In this document: positions 26,658 to 34,330 of the stretch, piece after piece
How positions within the stretch are numbered: the stretch's first letter is position 1
Layout: each line of letters opens with the position of its first letter
Source: G965222505 sp965222505
Lineage (GTDB): Bacteria > Bacteroidota > Rhodothermia > Rhodothermales > DATKEJ01
DNA: 64,000 bases
Reading direction: 5' to 3'
NCBI GenBank assembly: GCA_965222505.1
Contig: OZ244956.1
Location: forward strand, 4,960,001 to 5,024,000
Made by a program: the position numbers and the translations under genes
The notes under the pieces: model-generated
Told to the model about the DNA's origin: nothing
The model's input: only the letters and a program-made list of their open reading frames with translations
Databases searched by the model: none

Positions 26658-27215
26658 TATTACATTTTCTGCCGGAATATGACGCCGCCCTCTAGGGGCC
26701 AATAGAAAATCACTCAAATACCTGAATGTGACTACGCCCTCGGTTTATGGGCAATTATTTCCACTGGCGCGATATGCCCTGCCACAATATTCTTGATCAT
26801 ATGCTGGAATTTTATTGCCGCTTTGCATAATGTCATACACCCCAAAAGAGGTGCCTGGGCGTAATACGCGGTACGCTTCGGTGAATAGCTGCGTTTTGTC
26901 TTCGATATTGGGGTTTTTTGCACAACGCCTCAAAAAGGGGGATTAAGCAGTTTGTACCCCTCAAATCATAGTCGGAGTCTTACCTTGTATTTTCGTTGTT
27001 GGTGATCTTGGGGCTGTAGGCGATAGGGGCTGGCTTTGGACAACCTGCACGCATCATTTCCTTCAAACTGGGCCGCTCTTGGCCGCTTTTTCCTCGTTTT
27101 CCAGAGATATATAGGTAAACCCCCTTGAAATCGAGTTTGCAAGGGCGGGCCTGTGCTGAACACGCCGAAGTGACCCATTCTCCGATATATTCCTTTTAAC
27201 TTGAGAGGTCATCCC
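26658..27215. other. 558-bp gap with one gene remnant
   Basis: Apart from the methyltransferase fragment on the minus strand (26745-26933), I see no credible gene, RNA or clear terminator. A minus-strand frame at 26966-27178 is low in complexity of composition and matches nothing I recognise. A GAGAGGT sequence before 27216 serves as the ribosome-binding site of the next gene. Confidence 0.5.
26745..26933 (-). pseudogene. Remnant of a SAM-dependent methyltransferase
   Basis: About 62 codons without a proper start resemble the middle of a class I (UbiE/type 11) methyltransferase: NIEDKTQLFTEAYRVLRPG followed by SFGVYDIMQSG. In full-length enzymes this segment follows the SAM-binding site and precedes the C-terminal part; both are missing here. 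After about residue 45 the sequence no longer resembles the family. It appears to be a decayed fragment left from an earlier gene. Confidence 0.45.
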
Positions 27216-29144
27216 ATGTACCGATTGATTTTATTTCTTGTTTTGGCCGTTGCAGCGCCCGTCCGGGCGGATGTGATCGGCATCAATTCCCTCGCCGATA
27301 CCGCTGCCAATGACGGCGAATGCACCCTCCGTGAAGCCATCTTATCGGCCAACATGGACACGGCCTCCGGCGCGATGCCGGGGGAATGTCCTGCCGGGAG
27401 TGGTGCCGACATCATCGTCTTCGATGTCTCCGGCACAGTGTTGCTCACCGCTGATTTGCCGTTTATTGTCGAGAGTGTCACCATCGTTGGGGCCGGGCCG
27501 GATTTGGTGACCATTGATGGGCAAGATCTATATGAGATGTTTAGGTTTTTTTCTCAAACGTACAAGATGCAAGGGCTTGCCGTTACCCGTAACGGTGTTG
27601 GGAGTAGCATAAGGATCACGGTGGGAGGCATGCTGGCGCTGGATTTTGTCCGCGTGCACAACAATGACCTTAATGATGTGGGCGTGCAAGCCGGCATTCA
27701 ATGTTTTGAAGCTACCCTTATGGTCAACTGGAGCACGATCGAGGAGAATGAACTTGGCTCAGGCTTTGGCATAACGATGAGAGACTGTGATGCCGAGATC
27801 AATAATAGCTTGGTTGCCAACAACATGGGAAGTGGCATCAATGTCTTAAACCAACTGCCCGTCGGAGAAACGCGAGAGGTATTCATCCGGCATACCACCA
27901 TCAGTGGAAACACCCTCGGCTCTTCCAATGGGGGAGGGCTAGATATCGGCGGGGGGGGATCAGGTGAGACGCGGGTCTTGGTTGAGCATAGTACCATTGT
28001 ACACAACACTGCATCTTTTGGAGGGGGGATATACCATTCCGGGACTATGAATTTCCTGACGCTTGAGAACAGCATTGTCGCGCTCAATACAGCAAGTAAT
28101 AATCATCCCGATCTATTTGCCTCAAACCTCGTTACCAATGGGTTCAACTGGATCGGCATCAGTTCTCAAGCAGCTATCCCAGCCGGTAGCCCGAATGCCA
28201 ACAACGACTACGTCGGCACAAACGCTGCCCCACTTGATCCTGTACTTGCAAACCTCAACCTCTTCGGTGGACCCGCAAAGGTGCACCGGCCCTTTTTGGT
28301 ACCGCCAAGCCCGGTCGTGGATCACGGCAAATGTAACGGCGAACCCCATGACCAACAGGGCCGGGGAAACACCACAACCGGCACCCGTGCCTCTGATATC
28401 GACACCATCGCCGATGGCCCTGGCAGTGACGGCTGTGACATTGGGGCCTCGGAGGTCTCGATCTCAGGGTACCAACCGGCCCTGATGCGCCCGCTCGTGC
28501 TGCTCTCCGGCCCGCACCTCGGCGGCGCGAACATGAGTACGCACCTTGTGCCTGAGTTGCCGGAGAGGCAACCCTACACTACGGCCCCGTGGCACTACGA
28601 CGGCCAGGAGGACAACCTCGCGCCGGATGTGACCACCGATTGGGTACTACTCAAGCTCAAAAGCGGATCGCCGACGAGTCCGCCTTTGAGCGATGTCTGG
28701 ACAGGTGCCGCCGTCGTGGTCGAAGACGGAGCGGTGCTCAACGCCGATGAAAGCGGGCCGCTGTCAACGATTCTGGGTTCCTCGTCGGTGGTGCCGGGGA
28801 TGTATTACCTGGAGATCGATCACCGCAACCACTTATCGGCCATGAGCCGGATACCGTATGCCATCACGCCCGTGTCAACGACGATAGAGATGCACAAGCC
28901 GGGCACGGTTTGGGGGATCAACGCGGCACAGGACTTCGGAGATGGTTTCATTGGTCTTTGGGGTGGGGATGGAGACCGCAGCAATGACGTGACGGCCTTT
29001 GATTTTTTGAATGTATGGTTGCCCGAGAACGGCGGTCCGGTAGGCTACAGGTTTGGAGATTTCAACCTGTCGAGCGATGTGACGGCCTTTGATTTCTTGA
29101 ACGTCTGGCTCGTGTCCAATGGGCAAGCCTCGCAGGTCCCTTAA
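27216..29144 (+). CDS. CSLREA/parallel beta-helix surface protein with dockerin-like C-terminal pair
   Basis: A 642-residue secreted protein. The ATG at 27216 is preferred over an upstream TTG because GAGAGGT precedes it and the signal peptide (MYRLILFLVLAVAAPVRA) follows directly. Residues 20-60 form a CSLREA-type domain (NDGECTLREAILSANMD). A right-handed beta-helix of the choice-of-anchor Q type follows, with HTTISGNTLGSSNGGG and HSTIVHNTASFGGGIY as coils. There is no T9SS sorting domain. The protein instead ends in two copies of a motif around DVTAFDFLNVWL, each after a GD(G/F)-type acidic loop that resembles a dockerin calcium loop. A paralogue at 41515-43485 has the same plan. Cell-surface or secreted; ligand unknown. 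Confidence 0.8.
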   Translation: MYRLILFLVLAVAAPVRADVIGINSLADTAANDGECTLREAILSANMDTASGAMPGECPAGSGADIIVFDVSGTVLLTADLPFIVESVTIVGAGPDLVTIDGQDLYEMFRFFSQTYKMQGLAVTRNGVGSSIRITVGGMLALDFVRVHNNDLNDVGVQAGIQCFEATLMVNWSTIEENELGSGFGITMRDCDAEINNSLVANNMGSGINVLNQLPVGETREVFIRHTTISGNTLGSSNGGGLDIGGGGSGETRVLVEHSTIVHNTASFGGGIYHSGTMNFLTLENSIVALNTASNNHPDLFASNLVTNGFNWIGISSQAAIPAGSPNANNDYVGTNAAPLDPVLANLNLFGGPAKVHRPFLVPPSPVVDHGKCNGEPHDQQGRGNTTTGTRASDIDTIADGPGSDGCDIGASEVSISGYQPALMRPLVLLSGPHLGGANMSTHLVPELPERQPYTTAPWHYDGQEDNLAPDVTTDWVLLKLKSGSPTSPPLSDVWTGAAVVVEDGAVLNADESGPLSTILGSSSVVPGMYYLEIDHRNHLSAMSRIPYAITPVSTTIEMHKPGTVWGINAAQDFGDGFIGLWGGDGDRSNDVTAFDFLNVWLPENGGPVGYRFGDFNLSSDVTAFDFLNVWLVSNGQASQVP

Positions 29145-29177
29145 CATCAATACGCAGAAATGTCGGCTGGGGTTTAT

Positions 29178-29194
29178 GGGCCGGTATCCGGCCC
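29178..29194. repeat. GC-rich hairpin after the CSLREA gene
   Basis: GGGCCGG and CCGGCCC form a perfect 7-bp stem around TAT, 34 bp after the stop codon. No T-run follows. A second small hairpin, TTGGTG with CACCAA, lies at 29260-29278. Confidence 0.4.
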
Positions 29195-29304
29195 GCGGCC
29201 CCTTGCCGTTAAGGCTTGTTGAGCTAAACATTGCGATGCGCTACAGATTGCCGTGTAATTTGGTGTTTTTGGCACCAATCCTCGAAAAGCTATCAAAAGC
29301 TAGA

Positions 29305-29871
29305 TCAAGTCGGATTCTCCGCAGGCTGTTCTTGCCTTAGATACCGGTATACACTGGCCTTGGACAAGTTGTATTCCCGCATCAAGTCTTTGACGAGTAC
29401 CCCATCGGACCGTCGGCGTTTGAGTTCCTGCACCTGATCCCCGGTTAGTTTAGGTTTCTGTCCAAACTGCACGCCTCTGGCTTTAGCTTTCAAGATGCCA
29501 TCCATTTGCCGCTCACTTCTAAGTTCGGTTTCAAACTGGGCGATGGCCCCAAGCATATTGAACAACAACCGCCCCGTCGCATCACTGGTGTCGATGTTCT
29601 GATCCAAGACCCGCAGATCGACCCCTTTCTGTTTGAGCCGGTCGGCAATCTGGCACAGATGCAGCGTTGAACGCGCCAGTCGATCCAACCGGGTAATGAC
29701 CAAGGTGTCGCCTTCGCGTATGTATTCGAGGCAGGCTTTGAGTCGGGGGCGGGCCGTTGTGGTCCCGCTTTGCTTTTCTTCAAAGACTTTATCGCAGTCA
29801 CGGAGCTTTTCGCGTTGCACATCGAGCGATTGTCCAACGGAGCTAACACGGGCATATCCAACGAGGGCCAT
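29305..29871 (-). CDS. Serine recombinase of the resolvase/invertase family
   Basis: A complete 188-residue small serine recombinase. The catalytic serine is in GYARVSSVGQSLDVQ (about residue 10), with the supporting arginines in DTLVITRLDRLARS and IAQFETELRSERQ. A C-terminal helix-turn-helix (VKDLMREYNLSKASVYRYL) binds the crossover site. Such enzymes resolve transposon cointegrates or invert DNA. No transposase is visible nearby, but the start of the gene borders a truncated beta-lactamase gene and a candidate recombination site (29899-29933). It is likely the surviving part of a mobile element. Confidence 0.88.
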   Translation of the reverse strand: MALVGYARVSSVGQSLDVQREKLRDCDKVFEEKQSGTTTARPRLKACLEYIREGDTLVITRLDRLARSTLHLCQIADRLKQKGVDLRVLDQNIDTSDATGRLLFNMLGAIAQFETELRSERQMDGILKAKARGVQFGQKPKLTGDQVQELKRRRSDGVLVKDLMREYNLSKASVYRYLRQEQPAENPT

Positions 29872-29898
29872 TTTGGTGAGCGGTTAACGTGCGGAATT

Positions 29899-29933
29899 GG
29901 GCAGACGGTGATCGGATATCACCTAATCTGCCC
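29899..29933. promoter_or_regulatory. Candidate resolvase binding/crossover site
   Basis: GGGCAGA at 29899 pairs with TCTGCCC ending at 29933, and inside it GGTGAT pairs with ATCACC around a central CGGAT. The 35-bp inverted repeat lies 28 bp upstream of the resolvase start, where res sites of resolvases usually are, and close to the break in the beta-lactamase gene. Function is inferred from position. Confidence 0.4.
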
Positions 29934-29937
29934 ATGT

Positions 29938-30328
29938 CTTCCGCTTCCTGGTAATACCAAACCACCGAGTTCTGAAAGGCTGAGCGCAGGGTTTGGTCCC
30001 TGGCCCACGATTCCGGCCAATATTGCCCACGTGGGTTTGCGATTGAATCCCAGGGGAGAGTAAAGTCCGGTCCATCAACGATGCCCGTTTCGAGAGCGAT
30101 GAGCGTATTGGGAATCTTGAAGGTGGAAGCTGGAATAAAGCGCGTCTCGGCGCGGGCCGGATTATAAATTTTGGTATTGCCCGTTTCGTGGTGCATTAAC
30201 ACGAAACTGCCGGGACCGTTGATGGCCTCAAAAAAGGCAGACAGATCAAATTCCTCAACAGACGGTTCCTGGGCCGTTTGGCACCCGGAACAGATCGTAA
30301 GCAGTACAAGGGGCAGAAATCGGATCAT
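29938..30328 (-). pseudogene. Class D (OXA-type) beta-lactamase, truncated beside a resolvase
   Basis: The start at 30328 gives a signal peptide, possibly with a lipoprotein Cys at residue 16 (LLTICSGC). The enzyme then follows the class D pattern: the catalytic motif STFK at residues 68-71 (in ASTFKIPNTLIALETG), a conserved tryptophan region (YWPESWARDQTLRSAF) and the SxV motif in QNSVVWYYQ (residues 119-127). Homology ends at about residue 130, at position about 29938. The frame then runs on into the resolvase upstream region for some 30 unrelated codons. A complete enzyme has about 250 residues, so the KTG motif and about half the protein are missing. I do not see the missing half beyond the resolvase. 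It should be inactive. Upstream, the MOSC gene ends only 47 bp away on the same strand. Confidence 0.72.
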
Positions 30329-30374
30329 CGTATGAAGCGGTATGTGTAGTGCGTTTCGTATCCAGAGGATCATT

Positions 30375-31178
30375 TTATCGCCAGGAAAGCACCTCTACAG
30401 AGGTGCCGGCTTCGAGCACACCCCCCTCAAGCGGCACCAGGTTCTGACCGAAATAGACCTTGCCGCCCATCTGCCGGTAGGTAGACAGGGTGCGCAGGGG
30501 TTCTTTCTCACGGGCACCGGTTTTCTGATCGGTGGTGATGATGGCACACCGGGCGCACGGCTTGACCACGGCAAACCGCACCTCGCCGATGCGGACTTCT
30601 TTCCAGTAATCCTCATCAAAGGCCTCCTCAGTCCCTTCGACCACCAAGTTCGGTCGGAAGCGGTTCATCGGGACGGGGGTGTCCAGCCGGGCATTCAGGT
30701 CGGCGAGGGTAGCGGTGGTGAGCAGGAGAAACGGGTAGCCATCGGCAAAACTGACCGGCAGGTCCGGTTCGGGCGCATAAGTGGGGTTCAGCGTGCGGAC
30801 CGAAGTATCCGGCATATACACCAACCCACATTCCAGTTTCAGGACCTCGCTAAACCAGGCCCTGGACTCGGCCCCGGCATCCTGAGCAGCGACGCCATCC
30901 CCCCAGACTTCTACGAGTCGGGTTGGTGCCGTGGGGGCCGGCTGAAGCACATGTAAAGTGGGAACCCCCTCCGTGGTGATGGTCAATGCCCCATCGTTTA
31001 TGGCAACGTCGATCTGTGCCATTTTCGGGTGTGAACGCTGGGTGAGGAACAACCCGTCGGCATCGATGACCATCCAGCGGCGGTCGTGCCGAAATCCCCT
31101 GGGCTCAACCACGGCCGAAGCCACATCCAGGCCGCGCAAGGATTTAACGGGATAGATATGGAGCGATCGCAAGTTCAT
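30375..31178 (-). CDS. MOSC domain protein (YcbX-like)
   Basis: A 267-residue protein with an N-terminal MOSC beta-barrel (LRSLHIYPVKSLRGL, residues 3-17; GFRHDRRWMVIDADGLFLTQR) and a C-terminal MOSC domain. The conserved cysteine that binds the molybdenum cofactor sulfur is in KPCARCAIITTDQKTG (about residues 208-223), followed by a QNLVPLEGG segment. Relatives such as YcbX and mARC reduce N-hydroxylated compounds using the molybdenum cofactor. There is no separate 2Fe-2S domain here, so electrons would come from another protein. It lies directly upstream of the beta-lactamase remnant, probably by chance. Confidence 0.85.
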   Translation of the reverse strand: MNLRSLHIYPVKSLRGLDVASAVVEPRGFRHDRRWMVIDADGLFLTQRSHPKMAQIDVAINDGALTITTEGVPTLHVLQPAPTAPTRLVEVWGDGVAAQDAGAESRAWFSEVLKLECGLVYMPDTSVRTLNPTYAPEPDLPVSFADGYPFLLLTTATLADLNARLDTPVPMNRFRPNLVVEGTEEAFDEDYWKEVRIGEVRFAVVKPCARCAIITTDQKTGAREKEPLRTLSTYRQMGGKVYFGQNLVPLEGGVLEAGTSVEVLSWR

Positions 31179-31298
31179 AGAGATGCAAAATGTAGGGGTC
31201 GACCTTGTGTTAACCCCGCAAGGTTGAGGAGATTTCGACTTTCAAGGATGCTGCTTTGCCCAATCCCATAGCCGGTTTGGGACGACACCCCGGTCCAT

Positions 31299-33626
31299 TC
31301 AAAACGCCCCAAAAGGTATTTGAAGCCGGAAGATAACACTTCGGCCAGGGTCATCCGTAAAATACCGGAATCGGCTCAAATAATCGCGGTAGGCCGTGTT
31401 CATCAGGTTTTGGACGCTGGCGTTAAACTGAACCGGCGTTCCACCCACCAGCCAGGTCGTTCCCGCCGAAAGATTGAACAGCACATAGCCTTCAGGGGGA
31501 TCAGCATAATCGACGCCTTTCGGGACGCGGTCTTGCTGTGCCACCCAGCGTACCTCAGGCTTGATAAATCCGTCTCTTCGGATGGTGCCATTGGGTAGGT
31601 CAACTTGAACAGAAAGCCGCATCTGATCCGCAGGCATCAGGAAGAGGGGGGCATCGGTATTGCGGTTGGTGCCTCGTACCAGTGAGAAAGCGGCACCGAG
31701 CCGGAGGTGTTTCATCACCTGATAAGAGGCGACCCCGTCCAGGCCGCTAAGCGTGGCATCCGATTGGGCATAGGTGAACGTGGGAAAGGCACCGCGAATG
31801 GTAAGGGTGGGTTGCGGGGCCGGAAAAAGGGAAATGTAGCCCTTGAATCGGTTGTAGTACGCACCGATCTCAACATCGGCGTGTGGGGATTGGTGGCGGA
31901 GGGTGGCATCCAGGCTCTGGTTGCGTTCGGCTTCCAGGGAGGGGTCTCCGCGTTCATACTGGGCCGTGCCGTGGTGTACCCCATCGCTGTAGAGTTCATT
32001 TACCCCCGGTGGTCGCCACGCCGAGCCGACGTGCATGCCCAATGACCAATGATCCGTCAGTTGATACAACAACCCCACTACCGCCGACAGGTTGGAATAG
32101 TTGTGTTGCCGGGTCTCAAATTGCCGGTCGATAAGCGGGAAGGCCGTCATGCGCCGGATATCAAATCGTGCCCCCGTATCGATGGTCCACCGGCCCAATA
32201 GGATGGTTTCGCGGGCATACAACCCGCCTGTATATGCCTTGAAGTTGGGAATCAGAAAGCCGGTGGCTCCATTGATGTTGGTCTGCCGCATACCACTCCA
32301 TCCAATCACCCCGTAATGATTGCCGTGCGGACCATGACGCAGTTTCAGGTCGAGGCTGTGGGTTTGAAGTTGTAGTTCAAACGCCGGTCGGTCGGTGGGG
32401 ACTTCTGAGCCGAATGGCCGGTGTGCGTCAAACTCTTTGCGCAGGTTCTGTTGGAAGCCGTACTGACCCTCCAGATGATATTCGGGGGCAAGGGAATAAA
32501 AGGATTTGACCGAGAACCGGTCATGCAGCACTCGTTGTTTGGGATTGTCGATGGTATAGGTGAAATCGGGATTGGTTGAGGGGTGTCCCTGTTCGATGGC
32601 CCGTTCCAGGTCGGACACGTTGCCGATGTGTGCGCCGGTGAAGATACCCAGTTCCGTTCCAAAATGGCTGAACAGGGTTTCGATGCCTTTATTTTCGGTA
32701 CGGTAGCCGAGGGCAACGGAGCCGGTGACCTCCTGAAAACCCGAATTGCTGATGCCATAGTTGGGCGTATCTGAGTTTCCGGCTTTTCGGAAGCTGCCTT
32801 GCAAGCGCCAACCCATCCCTTGCCATCTGGCAGATCCCCCTTCCAAGAGCAAGGCCCCGGCACCTTGCCTGCTGTTGGTGTAGGTGTTGGTCGTTACCTG
32901 CCCGCCAAAGCCGGGGGTCGCACGCAACGAACGCGGTTCAATGCGGATCACTCCACCAATGGCACCCACACCGTGTTCAACCCCGGCTGCACCGCGCAGG
33001 ACTTGTATCTGGTTCGGAGAAAAGGGGTCAATCTCGGGGGCATGTTCACCCCCCCATTGCTGCCCCTCCTGGGCGAGGCCGGCATTCAGAATCACGATGC
33101 GGTCGCTGTGCAAGCCCCGGATGACCGGCTTTGAAATGGTAGGGCCGGTGTTGAGGGCGGTTACCCCAGCCACGTTTTCCAGCATCTCGCCGAGGGTGCG
33201 GCCCCGCAAGAGGTCCAGGTCTTTCACACTGAGCACCGTCAGCGACTGGCTCGAAAGGGTAAGTCGGTTTTCCAGGGCATCCGTCTCGATCAGCACCTCT
33301 TCCAGATTGGACGTATCAGGTAGCAGCTCGGCGTACAGGACCTGGTCGCCTGAGGACAGGTCCACGGTTCTGGTGACGGCCTCAAAACCGACAAAACTGA
33401 TCGTCACTTCATGCCGGGCGGCAGGAAGGTCTTCCAGGATAAACTGACCATCGACATCCGTGATGGTGCCCTGTTGTAAGGCCTTGATGGCCACATTGGC
33501 GCCGGGAAGGGGCGCGTGCTGAAAGTCGGTCACCCGACCCGTCAGCGTCTGGGCATTAAGCGCCGGGACGAATAAAAGCAGAACAAACGGACAAAGTCGA
33601 AAGGAAAGCCTCTTGATAGAATACAT
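31299..33626 (-). CDS. TonB-dependent outer-membrane receptor
   Basis: A 775-residue receptor from the ATG at 33626. An earlier ATG adds 30 residues without a signal-peptide character. A signal peptide (MYSIKRLSFRLCPFVLLLFVPALNAQ) is followed by a carboxypeptidase-regulatory-like domain (TLTGRVTDFQHAPLPGANVA), the plug (LGEMLENVAGVTALNTGPTI; PVIRGLHSDRIVILN) and a barrel ending IFRLQIPFGAF. The plug segment QQWGGEHAPEIDPF with its His and acidic residues occurs in receptors linked to metal uptake (ZnuD-like); this is suggestive only. A small membrane protein with a CVLC motif is encoded just upstream on the same strand and could share its function. Confidence 0.83.
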   Translation of the reverse strand: MYSIKRLSFRLCPFVLLLFVPALNAQTLTGRVTDFQHAPLPGANVAIKALQQGTITDVDGQFILEDLPAARHEVTISFVGFEAVTRTVDLSSGDQVLYAELLPDTSNLEEVLIETDALENRLTLSSQSLTVLSVKDLDLLRGRTLGEMLENVAGVTALNTGPTISKPVIRGLHSDRIVILNAGLAQEGQQWGGEHAPEIDPFSPNQIQVLRGAAGVEHGVGAIGGVIRIEPRSLRATPGFGGQVTTNTYTNSRQGAGALLLEGGSARWQGMGWRLQGSFRKAGNSDTPNYGISNSGFQEVTGSVALGYRTENKGIETLFSHFGTELGIFTGAHIGNVSDLERAIEQGHPSTNPDFTYTIDNPKQRVLHDRFSVKSFYSLAPEYHLEGQYGFQQNLRKEFDAHRPFGSEVPTDRPAFELQLQTHSLDLKLRHGPHGNHYGVIGWSGMRQTNINGATGFLIPNFKAYTGGLYARETILLGRWTIDTGARFDIRRMTAFPLIDRQFETRQHNYSNLSAVVGLLYQLTDHWSLGMHVGSAWRPPGVNELYSDGVHHGTAQYERGDPSLEAERNQSLDATLRHQSPHADVEIGAYYNRFKGYISLFPAPQPTLTIRGAFPTFTYAQSDATLSGLDGVASYQVMKHLRLGAAFSLVRGTNRNTDAPLFLMPADQMRLSVQVDLPNGTIRRDGFIKPEVRWVAQQDRVPKGVDYADPPEGYVLFNLSAGTTWLVGGTPVQFNASVQNLMNTAYRDYLSRFRYFTDDPGRSVIFRLQIPFGAF

Positions 33627-33727
33627 CGCACCTGTTGTAAACCCTGATGGTGAAGGGAATTCCTCCAAAGAAGGAGCGAACAACGGCCCGTAACCCATGC
33701 CGAAAAAACCGGCCATTCAGGAACGGG

Positions 33728-34054
33728 TCAGGCACGTGTAGGTGGGGCGCGGGACGGGGAATAGCGGGGTGTTGGGGTACCTGCCAGGGTGGGCAGTGTA
33801 GACGCATAATCCGCTGCCCGTTCTACTGAGGTTTCCTGTTCCGATAGCTTGAGAGAAGCCAGCAAGACCGTTGTGCACAGCACACAAACCGGGGCCTTAT
33901 CCACCGACGGTCCATCGACCATAGGGATTGATGCCTCCTCATGGATTTGGGAGGCCTGCGGATGAAAAGTCAGGTGGAGGATGGGGGCCAATACGGCACC
34001 CAGGAGGAACCCGGCCAGCAGGGCAAGCGCGATATGTTTTCGCAAACGGTTCAT
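33728..34054 (-). CDS. Small membrane or exported protein with CxxC motif, upstream of a TonB receptor
   Basis: From the ATG at 34054 (preceded by AAAAGGGG) the protein has 108 residues. It has one hydrophobic segment (HIALALLAGFLLGAVLAPIL), then HLTFHPQ, an acidic/His stretch and CVLC at about residue 57, and a Pro/Arg-rich tail. The layout recalls the DUF2946-type small proteins found next to metal-linked TonB receptors, but the similarity is one of layout rather than clear homology. The His and Cys residues could bind a metal. It is followed at about 100 bp by the TonB-receptor gene on the same strand, suggesting one transcript. Function unknown. Confidence 0.6.
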   Translation of the reverse strand: MNRLRKHIALALLAGFLLGAVLAPILHLTFHPQASQIHEEASIPMVDGPSVDKAPVCVLCTTVLLASLKLSEQETSVERAADYASTLPTLAGTPTPRYSPSRAPPTRA

Positions 34055-34102
34055 CTGGCCCCTTTTACGGACGGTTTGAAAAAGGGTTTTGGTACAGGTC
34101 AT

Positions 34103-34139
34103 GAAAAAGCCCGATCCCATTGCTGGTGTCGGGCTTTTG
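34103..34139 (-). terminator. Two-way rho-independent terminator
   Basis: AAAAAGCCCGA at 34103 pairs with TCGGGCTTTT ending near 34138. On the minus strand the hairpin is followed by five T, so it should end transcription from the ABC exporter gene (34331-36133) before the CxxC-protein gene. Confidence 0.75.
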
Positions 34140-34330
34140 ATCCCGCGAGTGCTAAAAAGATAAGCCGCGGTCCTTGAGCAAGTTGCGAAGCAAACGCTTT
34201 AAATTCCTAAATCATAGTGCTGCATAAACAGGAGGAAGGCGTAACGAAGAAGGCTGCAGAGCGCACGGACACTTTTGGTGGGATAGCCTGAATGTAATCA
34301 GATGGTGAGGGAAAAGCAAGGATGGGCGCA

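Noticed and set aside
26966..27178. A 70-codon minus-strand frame between the methyltransferase remnant and the CSLREA gene
   Set aside because: Short, basic, without a ribosome-binding site or recognisable domain; treated as non-coding.
29899..29933. The inverted repeat considered as an integron attC site
   Set aside because: No integrase or cassette array is nearby and the attC core sites are not evident; a resolvase site fits the position better.
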